Source: Elephas maximus indicus (Eukaryota; Chordata; Mammalia; Proboscidea; Elephantidae). From it: 64,000 bases of DNA. The notes under the pieces are model-generated. The model was not told the origin of the DNA and did no database searches. It saw only the letters and a list, made by a program, of their open reading frames with translations. The position numbers and the translations under genes were made by a program. This document shows, piece by piece, positions 1 through 11,600 of this stretch. The stretch lies in NCBI RefSeq assembly GCF_024166365.1, contig NC_064839.1, positions 20,012,878-20,076,877 of the forward strand. Direction: 5' to 3'. The number at the start of each line of letters is the position of its first letter. Positions within the stretch are counted from its first letter, which is position 1.

Positions 1-958
1 AGAGTTTTAATATCCCAGACAGTTTTCTTTCTAAATTGTGGAAACATATACACAACATAAAATTTGCCATACAATCCAGTAGCTTTAATCACACTCACAA
101 TATTGTTCATCCATCTAACAACTTAATGAGCAGAAACTCATTCAGCAGCAACTCCTGTCCTTTCCCCAGCACAAGGTAACCACCAGTCTTTCTGTCTCTG
201 TACGTTTGTCTGTTCTAGAGATTTCATGGAAATGGGATTATCCAGGAAACCCTGGTGGTGTAGTGGCTAAGAGCTAAGGCTGCTAACCAAAAGGTCAGCA
301 GTTCAGATCCACCAGGCGCTCCTTGGAAACTCTGTGGGGCAGTGCTTCTCTGTCCTACAGGGTCGCTATGAGTCAGAATTGACTCAGTGGCAGTGGGTTT
401 GAGGATTATCCAATATTTGCCCTCTTGTGCCTCTTTTAGTTCACTTAGCATCACGTTTTCAAGGTTCATTAATATCACGGTATGTATGTATTAAAATTTT
501 CTTTTTTGGCAAAATAGTATTCCATTGTACATATATTCCACATTTTGTTTATCTGTTCATCTGTTGATGGACACTTGGGTTGTTTACACTTTTTGGTTAT
601 TGTGAATAATAATGCAGGGAACAGCAGTATCTGTTTGAGTCCCTGCTTTAAATTCTTTTGGGTGTACACCTAGGAATGGAATTGCTGGATCATATGGTAA
701 TTCTATTTTTAACTTTTTGAGGAACTGCCAAAATGTTTTCGACAGCAGCTGTACCATTTTACAGTCTCACCAGCAATGTGAGAACATTCCAGTTTCCCAA
801 CACTTGTTATTTTGTTTTTTTTTTTGAGCAGACATCCTAATGATTGTGAAGTGGTATCTTATTGTGATTTTAATTTCTGTTTCTCTAACGACTGATGACA
901 TTGGACATCTTTTCATGTATTTACTTGTCATTTGTATATCTTCTTTGGAGACATGTCT
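1..958 (-). mobile_element. Ancient L1 3'-region fragment, antisense (continues at 1,549)
   Basis: Reads as the reverse complement of the widespread mammalian L1 3' end (tattccattgtacatatattcc, ttgatggacacttgggttg, ggaattgctggatcatatgg). Interrupted by a SINE at 245-402 and by a younger L1 end at 968-1,539. Confidence 0.85.
245..402 (+). mobile_element. AfroSINE (tRNA-RTE SINE)
   Basis: Starts ggaaaccctggtggtgtag, has the tRNA-like head and ends with the agggtcgctatgagtc tail. Perfect 10-bp target-site duplication ggattatcca (235-244 and 403-412). Confidence 0.93.
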
Positions 959-967
959 GTTCATTTT

Positions 968-1539
968 AATTTTTATTGTGCTTTAAGTGAAAGTTTACAA
1001 ATCAAGTCAGACTCTCATATAAAAATTTATATACACCTTGCTATATACTCCTAATTGCTCTCCCCCAATGAGTGCTTCCTCCACTCTCTTTTTTTGTGTC
1101 CATTCCGCCAGCTTCTGACCCCCTCTGCCCTCTCATCTCCCCTCCAGATAGGAGAAGCCAAACATAGTCTCATGTGTCTACTTGATACAAGAAGCTCATT
1201 CTTCGCCAGCATCATTTTCTATCCCGTTATCCAGACCAATCCCTGTCTGAAGACTTGGCTTTGGGAGTGGTTCCTGTCTTGGAGTAACAGAAGGCCTGGG
1301 GGTCATGACCACCGGGGTCCTTCTAGTCTCAGTCAGACCATTAAGTTTGGTCTTTTTATGAGAATTTGGGGTCTGCATCCCACTGCTCTCCTGCACCCTC
1401 AGGGCTTCTCTGTTGTGTTCCCTATCAGGGCAGTCATCAGTTGTAGCTGGGCACCATCTAGTTCTTCTGGTCTCAGGCTGATGTAGTCTCTGGTTTGTGT
1501 GGCCCTTTCTGTTTCTTGGGCTCATAATCACCTTGTTCC
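968..1539 (-). mobile_element. Young 5'-truncated L1 3' end (elephant-type), antisense
   Basis: Begins on the + strand with the complement of a poly(A)/3' end (attgtgctttaagtgaaag). Flanked by a 9-bp duplication gttcatttt (959-967 and 1,540-1,548). The same 3' UTR family recurs at 51,555 (sense) and 55,775 (antisense). Confidence 0.85.
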
Positions 1540-1548
1540 GTTCATTTT

Positions 1549-1605
1549 TGATTAGATTTTTTTGTCTTTTGGTGAGTTGTAAATATGTAAATATTGCCAT
1601 TTCAT
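1549..1605 (-). mobile_element. Continuation of the ancient antisense L1
   Basis: Resumes the L1 sequence (tttttgtcttttggtgagttg) exactly where the older element was split by the younger L1. Confidence 0.6.
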
Positions 1606-2149
1606 AAAATGGTCTTTAAATTTTTTGTAATATTTAAACCTTATAAATGGAAAATCCTTTAATTTCGTTCTTATATCTTTTTCCCTCTAACTTATTCTTC
1701 TCTGGATTGAAAATACACATCATTCTGGATGTGCTTATTATTTTAGGTGTATTTTTTGAAGGTTATATCTTCCTGGGTTGAGTAAGACTCTGGCTGTCAT
1801 AAAGTCCAAGATTAGTCACCCTCGGAGTAGTTCAGGTTACTTTTTGCACTGCGTCTCATTCAGATGGATGGGCTTTAGATGCAATTTGTTTTCCCTTCCT
1901 TCTCATCTGATTGTACTTAACCTGCCCACGGCCTGCATTCAGTTAACTACATCCCTTATTACATTTTGTCCTCTGTGTATTTCTGTGTAGAAATAATTTT
2001 GTAGTAATCTAAAGAATAAAATAAAAGACAGTTACATTAGTTATGTAGCTTTTTACTGTAGAACATGTGGCATGCCCTTGCCACTGAAATATCCCAATAA
2101 AATGTGAAGCTAAAATTAAAGAATCAGAGAGCTAGGAGTTTCATAAATC

Positions 2150-2285
2150 AAATATAAGGGACTCTTAATGTTAGATCAACTAGCTCAACTTGATTCACTT
2201 TACCTATGAAGTAACTGAAGCCCCAGAACTAGGTGCTAGGAGCAGAGTTGGGATTTGAACTGAGATCTCCTGGCTTTTGGTTTCA
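2150..2285 (+). repeat. MIR SINE relic
   Basis: Contains the MIR-like core (gaagtaactgaagccccaga ... gggatttgaactgagatctc). Old and without duplications. The rest of 1,605-3,220 looks like unique intron apart from this. Confidence 0.6.
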
Positions 2286-3224
2286 TGTTGATATGAAGGC
2301 ACTCTGGCAAAAAATGAGTTACTCCGTTGTTCTCCAAGTCTGTTGTGTATGATTATAGCTCGTCCTTTCTTGCAAGTGAGAATTCATCTTTCCCTGAGCT
2401 GAATGCTTCACTGAAAAGAAAAATCTTTCTTCTGCCAAATGCACCCCATTTTAGTCATTGTGGTTACCATCACACTAGCATATTTCTTCAGTGGTCACAA
2501 AGGTGACATAATCAGTAGCATGGAATGAAGAAAAGCCTGTTTTGTACATCGTAAGGTTTAGGAGCATATAAACTTTTTGTTACGGCTGCAAGAAGTCTTC
2601 GCTTGCTATAGCTCGTATTATACATGATATTAACCTTCTCATATGATTGTATTGGGCAGGTATATCTGACTTGTAGAATTTTTATCTGTTTTCTTTATAT
2701 CTTTTATAGTGTATGTGTGTTTAGGAGTAAATGTGTTTGGTGCTATATAAACTATTAAAAAATAAATTCATTATCATTATTTAGATTTTGGTCTCATCTG
2801 ATCAATGGGAATGGTATATTTTTGTCCCTGCAATTAACTCAGTGTTTGAATTCTATTTTAATTTAGTCTATAATCATTTCATTTGAAAAGCCTTTATCCT
2901 GTCACAATCCAGCATGCCCTACTGTGGTTTTTTCCTGATAAAGTAGCTTCATGAATTTTATTCAGTTTTTGGTTGATTTATTTTTAGGGTAGGTCTGCTG
3001 TATTTTTACACAAATAATGTATGCCTCCTAAGTTTGCCAGCTGTGCCTTCCCCTCATGAGGTATTTTCATAGGCACCACCATGCCTTTTTTTTTTTTTTT
3101 ACATACTGTAAAAAAAGAATAGCATAGGGTGCTTATGGAAGTAACTTGTGGAGGGAGGTCACGATTAGCAAACAGACATAGAAGATATGTGTTAGTTGTG
3201 TAAAAATAATGATATGTATATTTT

Positions 3225-3520
3225 CTAATTATTTTATTTGGTGAAAACATATACAATAAAACACATCGATTCAGCAGTTTCTCCATGTACAGTTCAGTGA
3301 CATTGATTACATTCTTCAGGTTGTGCAACCGTTCTTGTCATTCTTTGCCAAATTATTCCACCTCCATTAACGTACACTCACTGTCCCTAAGCAGCTAACC
3401 TTTCAAGTTGCTGTTGTCGTTTGATCACGTACAGATAATTCTTTAAAAGAGCACAATGCTTGAGGGAGGTGTTCTTTCCTAGTTAAGTTAAACTATTTAG
3501 TTTGAAGAAATCTACTCTTC
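3225..3520 (-). mobile_element. L1 3' UTR fragment, second afrotherian family, antisense
   Basis: Shares tgacattgattac, cctccattaac and ttctttaaaagagcac in the same order with 12,862-13,180. Reads as an antisense LINE 3' end. Confidence 0.65.
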
Positions 3521-5511
3521 TATACCCATTTTTCTTATGACTTTCTCTGCAGCATATAAGCATGCCAGATTATCGTCAATCCTGTTGAATAAGCCATCTC
3601 TTTGTTATCTTTGTTGACCTGTTTTTGTCAAGCTCACACCAGTGACATCTTTGAACTTTGTCAGTGGGAAAGGCTTTGTGGCCTGAAAACCAATAGGTAT
3701 CACTTTCTGTCTGTCCTGAGATCCCAAGTCATCTTCTTTCTAATAAATAAGCCAACTCTTTGGATGTTACACAAGCTCCCATTTACCTGTTATTTTTGTT
3801 CATTGGAACATAAAAACAGCTCACAAAGTGAAAAAGGTCAGAATCTGAAACAGAAAGCATGTCATGTTGGGACACCCTGGAGCTGACCTTAAATTCTGGT
3901 CTTTTGGGGCATCTCAGCTCTGGGTTAGAAGTGACTGAGTCTAAGTGCACGTAGTTTTTGCCTTCTCTGACAAGCACACACCAATAGGAGTTTAGGCTTG
4001 TCAGTGTGTTGGGCTTTGTAACTTGAAACCAGTAGGTCCCACTTCCTGTTGCGCATATAAGTATATTTTAATATTAAACTTGCTCATAGTGGAAGCAAGC
4101 TAGTTAGTTTGGTTGCTTAAGTGCAGAATTTACTAATTTTCATTTGCGTTTATGGCAACAGAAAAAATATTTTTTCTCTTTAATTCACTTAAGTCGATAT
4201 GTTGAACATTTTCATTTCTACAAAAAAGAATTGTTTATCCTCATATACTGAGGTAAGTGGAAGTCTCTGGAGGAAGGCAGAGAGAAAAAACTGAAACATA
4301 ATGTGTGTGTGTGTACACATGCGTTTAGTAGGCACTGTGAAAATGCCAAGAATTGTCTTGCCCGGATCATCTTGATCATTCAGATGTACATTAGCTATTT
4401 AAATTCAGTGCAACTGACATTATAAGAATGTAAAAGAAATATGAAACACATATCCAAAAAGGGATATGCTTGAAGTTATAAAAAAATCTAGAAGTATTTA
4501 ATTCCTGAGAATAATAAAACTATTTAACTGTATGTAAAAACTGCTTTCAGTGGTAGACTTAAACCAGTACTGCAAAACAACATGTTTCTGTAGGTTTAGG
4601 TGTTGGTTTATTTCTTTGTTACCAACAATTCTTTCTGGGATATTCGCTCCAGAACTTAAATATCTTTAACTGTGCTCCAATTGCATTAAAGGTGTTACTG
4701 TCAAGAACTCTGATTCTAGCTTTTCTAGTCTTTTATAAGCACATAAATGAGAAAAATAATTATGTGAATCATTTTTTCAGCTGTCCTGCCTTGGTATTTC
4801 TAATAATTTTTATTATAGAAAAGTATGTTTTCTTGCAAAATAATTTCTTACTCTTTGAGATTTGGGGGGAAGTTGTGTTGAGAATTTTGGAAGAAAAGAC
4901 CAGTGATAATAAAGTTTTGGTCAGCTACTAGGCATTTAATAAATACTTATTAAATGAGCATTGAGTGAATTAATCAATGACATTTTGAGTAGTTTTAGTT
5001 TACACTAAACTCTTAGAAGCTTATTAAACTATGAGTAATATTTCAAAATGTAAATGAGTGATTGCATCACATAATGAATGTAACTGGTGTCCACTGAATT
5101 GTACATGCAAAAATGTAAAATTGGCAAATGTTTTGGCATGTATATTTTTAACACAATACATAAAAAATATATATGCAAAATTACCTTCGTATTTAAAGTA
5201 TTTAAATATATCTAACCACATACATGCACACACACACACACAGAGCTAATCACCTAGCTTTTGCTATAATTTTGGGGTAATGACCAGAGCTGGAAAGGGC
5301 TACTTGTAACCCACTGCCAGTTATTTTTATGTTTGGCTTAGAGGTTGAAATAAACTAAGATGCTTAAAAAAAAAAAAGAATTGACAAAATGTTTACTGTA
5401 GATCTTGAATCAATTTTGTATAATGTTGCATAACGTCATTATAAAGGAAATTATTTTGAAATATTGTAAAGTTGATGCAGATTTAACTGTAAGATGTTTC
5501 TAATCCTGTAG
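3521..5511. other. RBL2 intron 4, unique part
   Basis: No gene or clear transposon. Holds short simple repeats (GT near 4,303 and CA at 5,225-5,242) and a pair of ~55-bp degenerate direct repeats at 3,655 and 3,990. Short reading frames here show no family features. Confidence 0.6.
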
Positions 5512-5640
5512 GTAATTTCCCCATGATTAGTGATGATTTGGTCAATTCCTATCATCTTCTGCTGTGTGCTTTGGACTTAGTTTATGGAAATGCCCTTCAG
5601 TGTCCCAACCGTAAGGAACTTGTGAACCCTAATTTTAAAG
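5512..5640 (+). CDS. RBL2: RBL2 exon 5
   Basis: 129 bp between cctgtag acceptor and AAAG|gtaagt donor. Reads NFPMISDDLVNSYHLLL..., in the N-terminal cyclin-like domain. It starts with two bases of a Gly codon and ends with one base of the next Gly codon. Confidence 0.96.
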
Positions 5641-8600
5641 GTAAGTTTGTATATCAAAGATTACTGGACAACTCACATATCTACATTATGTTTACTCTGG
5701 GGAGTTGTATATATAGGACAGGTTTCCCAGCATCAGAGAACATAAGTTTTTTGAAAAGCTTCTGTTGTCATAATTACCCAAGTACTTACTGTATTTTTGG
5801 CAAATAACACATCCGTGTAAATAACGTGCCCACGCGTAATGTGCAACATAGCACACTTCTGAAAATAGCAGGGTCGGGGAAGGTGTGCTCTTGGCAAAAA
5901 ACTGTATAACATGCATGTTATTTGTGTAAAAACATGGGATAGCTAGGAGTCAAGTTCTCTATAAAAACATTTTTGGAAAAAGCAATTGCAAATATAACAA
6001 ACTTTAAAATCTTTGATAACAATTTTAGAAGTTTCTGAAATACATACTTATAAGGAGACGGCATTAAGAAACCTCGAAAAGCAAAAACAATGACATTAAA
6101 GCCGAAAGTATTTTTCTACATTACCAAGCTTCCAGCCTGACCTACAGTTAGAGGCCAAATAGGACTTATTGAAGGAATCTTCATTTCAGATTTTTGCTAC
6201 AGAAGAGGAGTAGTTATGGCTGTAAAATAAGTAAAATGAATTTTCATCTTCTAAACTAACAGATGAATGGAAATGATCATTATTTTGGTAGTGCATTTAG
6301 AAGGCTTTGAAGGATGGGATTCCTATGAATGATATACTGTAGCAGCCCAAAGTATGATTTACGAAGCAAATATTCAGATATTTATTGAGCTAGTTATTTA
6401 ATACTGCTGTTATTTGAATAATCACCATGGTAGGATTCTAGGGGGTTGTCAGTTTGGGGGAAGTTCTAATTAGAATTGTAGCTTCCCTGACTGTCAAGTA
6501 GATTTTTAAAGTTAGTTACTTCACTTGCTCCTTGTTTGGTGAATGAATGTTCCTTGTATTATTTTCTGTCCTTTCTCTAATTCTCTCCCTGACTGCCTTT
6601 TCTATTTCTGTATAGTTGCTTCCCTTCTCTTTTCTGTTCTTTCATTTTTCCTGGATTTTTTTTCTTGCTCTGAATTTAGGGCAAGAAGAAGCTGTAAATT
6701 ATTATGATAAGTACATCTAGTATAATTGAGAGTATGCAATCTTTGATTGAACAATGTAATTATTTTCCACAGCTGTGTTTTTCGTTTGAATGTGAGACAA
6801 AGTTGTGTTTTATTTTCGTGCTTTTTAGATCTTATGGCAATATATTATTATTATTTTAGTTTTTCTCTCTTAACCATCTCTAGATGTATAACTGAATAAT
6901 TGAAATTGTTTGAATAGTGATACACGTTACCTTATTTGCTATTTGTGAGGTATATTTAAAGAGTCAAAAAATTGGGCCCATGTGTACTACTTCCTAATAG
7001 GTTCATATCCTAAGTACTGATAAGACTCTCTGTTATTTGTTTTGGTTTATTAGCAGTTTGGTTTAATGACTGCTAACTAATATATCTGTTTTAATTCTGC
7101 ATACATTATAGGCTTCTCTGAAGATTTTCATGGTAAGGATTCTAAACCTTCCTCAGACCCACCTTGTGTCATTGAAAAACTGTGCTCCTTACATGATGGC
7201 CTAGTTTTGGAAGCAAAGGGAATAAAGGAACATTTCTGGAAGCCCTATATTAGGAAACTTTATGAGAAAAAGGTTTGTAAACAACAAAGAAGTAATGTGA
7301 AAATATTTCCTGAGGAAAAATTTGATTTACCATGATGACTTACGGATCTCTTCTTTTATCCTAGCTCCTTAAGGGAAAAGAAGAAAATCTTACTGGGTTT
7401 CTAGAGCCTGGGAACTTTGGAGACACTTTGTGAGTACTTCTGTTATGAAAAGTTTCTAATTATTTAAATTATATCCTCAACCTTGGAGTTCACTGTAGTT
7501 ACTTTTCTCCCTAAGAATGTAGACTGTGATCTGTGGGACAGCATGGGGGTGACAAATATTCTGCTGCTGCCACAGGCACCGAGTTTATAAACTTAGTGAA
7601 TTTTGTGCTCTTTAAAGCTTCTTTTAAGCATCCAGATTATAATTTTTTTAAATAAACCAATTCTTTTGAAGCTATAGAGGTGAAAAACGATGGTGAGGAA
7701 GGTACCGAGGTCTTCTGAAGCAGCTTGGTACAGGGTACCCACCCTAAAACAGTGTCAGCAAAATGTACTTACACGGTGTTATGGGCAATCATAATGTGGC
7801 AGCTTACATTTTATACTCTTGAATTTTATGCTTTACAGTGATTCCACTATAATTTAACGTAAAAAAAAAAAGTTTTAGAACTTTTAGTAAATAAAAGGAT
7901 GAAAATGGCCTAAAACATTTACTTAAATGGCAGTTTTGTGACAGTGTACTTCTTGTCTGTATTTTTTTTTTTTTTTTTTTCCATAGTAAAGCCATCAGTA
8001 AGGCCTATGAGGAGTATGTCTTATCTGTCGGAAATTTAGACGAGCGGATATTTCTTGGAGAGGATGCTGAGGAGGAAATTGGGACTCTCTCGAGGTGTCT
8101 GAATACTGCTTCAGGAACAGAGACTGCTGAGAGGGTGCAGGTGAAAAATATCTTGCAGCAGCACTTTGACAAGGTGAGTTGAGAATGGGAATAAAAGACC
8201 AGACATGCTGGAGGTGCTATTTTATTTTTGTTTTGTGTGTTTTACTTGCCCCCAATATGGAAAAAAAAATTTTTTTTCCATCATACTTATTTGAAAAGAT
8301 TATATTTTTTGATTTAATTTTTGTTAACATCAGCTTTCAAAGTTTTAGATTAGGTCTGAGAAAAGGCAAATTTAATATAAATGTAAAAGACTATACCATG
8401 CAGTTGGTTTTGAAAAGATGAACCAGTAATATATAGGCTTATATGTAATGATAATGTCTGTCAGTTTGTTGTACTGTGGGGGCTGCTTGCCTGTTGCTGT
8501 GATGCTGGAAGCTGTGCCATCGGTATTCGGATACCAGCAGGGTCACCCATGGAGGACAGGTTTCAGCTGAGCTTCCAGACTAAGACAGATGAGGAAGAAG

Positions 8601-11600
8601 GACCCGGGAGTCTACTTCTGAAAAACACTAGCCAGTGAAAACCCTATGAATAGCAGTGGAACATTGTCTGATATAGTGCTGGAAGATGAGCCCCCCAGGT
8701 TGGAAGGCACTCAAAACACAACTGGGGAAGAGCTGCCTCCTCAAAGTAGAGTCAACCTTAATGACATGGATGGAATAAAGCTTTCAGGACCTTCATTTGC
8801 TGATGTGGCACAACTCAAAATGAGAAGAAACAGCTGTAAACATAGATTAATAATCGGAACCTGGAATGTACGAAGTATGAATCTAGGAAAATGGGAAATC
8901 GTCAAAAATGAAATGGAACACGTAAACATCAATATCCTAGGCATCGGTGAGCTGAAATGTACTGGTATTGGTCATTTTGAATTGGACAGTCATATAGTCT
9001 ACTATGTTAGAATGACATCTTGAAGAGGAATGGTGTTCCATTCATCATCATAAAGAACATTTCAAGATCTATCCTGAAGTACAACGCTGTCAGTGATAAC
9101 AGCCATAACAGCCATACGCATATAAGGAAAACCAGTTAATATGACTATCGTTCAAATTTATGCACCAACCACAAGGCCAAAGGTGAAGAAATAGAAGATT
9201 TTTATCAGCGCTGCAGTCTGAAATTGATCGAACATACAATCAGGATGCGTTGACAATTACTGGTGATTGGAATGCGAAAGTTGAAAACAAAGAAGAAGGA
9301 TCGGTAGTTGGAAAATATGGCCTTGGTGACAGAAACAATGCTGGAGATCGAATGATAGAATTTTGCAAGACTTCTTCATTGCAAATACCTTCTTTCACCA
9401 ACATAAACTGCAACTTATACACATGGACCTTTCCAGATGGAACACACAGGAATCAAACTGACTACATCTGTGGAAAGAAACCCAGGTGGCATAGTGGTTA
9501 AGTGCTACAGCTGCTAACCAAGAGGTCGGCAGTTTGAATCTGCCAGGCAGATTCTATGGGGCAGTTCTATTCTGTCTTATAGGGTCACTGTGAGTTGGAA
9601 TCGACTCGATGGCAGTGGGTTTCGGTGGAAAGAGACGATGGAAAAGCTCAATATCATCAGTCAGAACAAGGTCAGGGGATGGCTGTGGAACAGACCATCA
9701 GTTGCTCATATGCAAGTTCAAGCTGAAATGGAAGAAAATCAGAGCAAGTCCACGAGAGCCAAAATATGACCTTGATGTATATCTCGCCCGAATTTAGAGA
9801 CCATCTCAAGAGTAGATTTGACGCATTGAACACTAGTGACTGAAGACCAAACGAGTTGTGGAATGACATCAAGGACCTCATACATGCAGAAACCAGGAGG
9901 TCATTGAAAAGACAGGAAAAAAAGAAAAGACCAAGATGGATATCAGAGGAGACTCTGAAACTTGCTCATGAACGTCGAGCAGCTAAAGCAGAAGGAAGAA
10001 ATGATGAAGTAAAAGAACTGAACAGAAGATTTGAAAGGGTGGCTTGAGAAGACAAAGTATTATAATGACATGTCCAAAGAGCTGGAGATAGAAAACCAAA
10101 AGGGAAGAACACACTCTGCTTTTCTCAAGCTGAAAGAACCGTGGAAAAAATTCAAGCCTTGAGTTGCAGTAGTGAAGGATTCTATGGGGAAAATATTAAG
10201 CGACACAGGAGGCATCAAAAGAAGATGGAAGGAATACAGAGTCATTATACCAAAAAGAATTAGTCGATGTTCAACCATTTCAAGAGATAGCATATGATCA
10301 GGAATGGATGGTGCTGAAGGAAGAAGCCCAAGCTGCTCTGAAGGCATTGGCGAAAAACAAGGTTCCAGGAATTGACGGAATATCAATTGAGATGTTTCAA
10401 CAAACAGATGCAGCACTGGAGGTGCTCACTCGTCTATGCCAAGAAATGTGGAAGACAGCTTCCTGGCCAACTGACTGAAAGAGATCCATATTAATGCCTA
10501 TTCCCAAAAAAGGTGATCTAGCCAAATGTGGAAATTATATAACAATATCATTACTATCACATGCAAACAAAATTTTGCTGAAGATCATTCAAAAATGGCT
10601 GCAGGAGTATATGGACAGGAACTACCAGAAATTCAGGCTGGTTTTAGAAAAGGACGTGGAACCAGGGATGTCATTGCTGATGTCAGACGGATCCTGGCTG
10701 AAAGCAGAGAATACCAGAAGGATGTTTACCTGTGTTTTATTGACTATGCAAAGGCATTCAGCTGTGTGGATCATAACAAATTATGGATAACACTGCAAAG
10801 AATGGGAATTCCAGAACACTTAATTGTGCTCATGAGGATCCTTTACATAGATCAAGAGGCAGTTGTTCAGACAGAACAAGGGGATACTGATTGGTTTAAC
10901 GTCAGGAAAGTTGTGTGTCAGGGTTGTATCCTTTGACCATACCTATATGCTGAGCAAATAATCTGAGAAGTTGGACTATATGAAGAAGAACGGGGCATCA
11001 GGATTGGAGGAAGATTCATTAACAACCTGTATTATGCAGATGATACAGCCTTGCTTGCCGAAAGTGAAAAGGACTTGAAGCACTTACTAAGGAAGATCAA
11101 AGACTACAGACTTCAGTGTGGATTGCACCTCAACTTGAAGAAAACTAAAATCCTCACAATTGGACCAATGAGCAACATCATGATAAACGGAGAAAAGATC
11201 GAAGTTGTCAAGGATTTCATTTTACTTGGATCCACAATCAATAGCCATGGAAGCAGCAGTCAAGAAACCAAACAACGCATTGCATTGGGTCAAATCTGCT
11301 GCAAAGGACTTCTTTAAAGTGTTGAAAAGCAGAGATGTGTGCCTGACACAAGCCATGGTATCTTCACTTGTATCATAAGCATGTAAAAGCTGGACAATGA
11401 ATAAGGAAGACTGAAGAAGAATTGACACCTTTGAATTGTGATGTTGGCAAAGTATTGACTATACCATGGACTGCCAAAAGAACGAACAAACCTGTCTTGG
11501 AAGAAGTACAACCAGAATGCTCCTTAGAAGCAAGGATGGCAAGACTGCGTCTTACATACTTTGGACATGTTGTCAGGAGGGATCAGTCCCTGGAGAAGGA

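Noticed and set aside
245..402. tRNA gene from the tRNA-like head
   Set aside because: The head is part of a dispersed SINE with target-site duplications and does not form a complete tRNA. The same holds for the other SINE heads, including the tRNA-Gly-like one at 62,444-62,523.
1055..1600. Open frames of 143 and 134 codons
   Set aside because: They fall in the young L1 3' UTR, which is non-coding; similar frames recur in its other copies.
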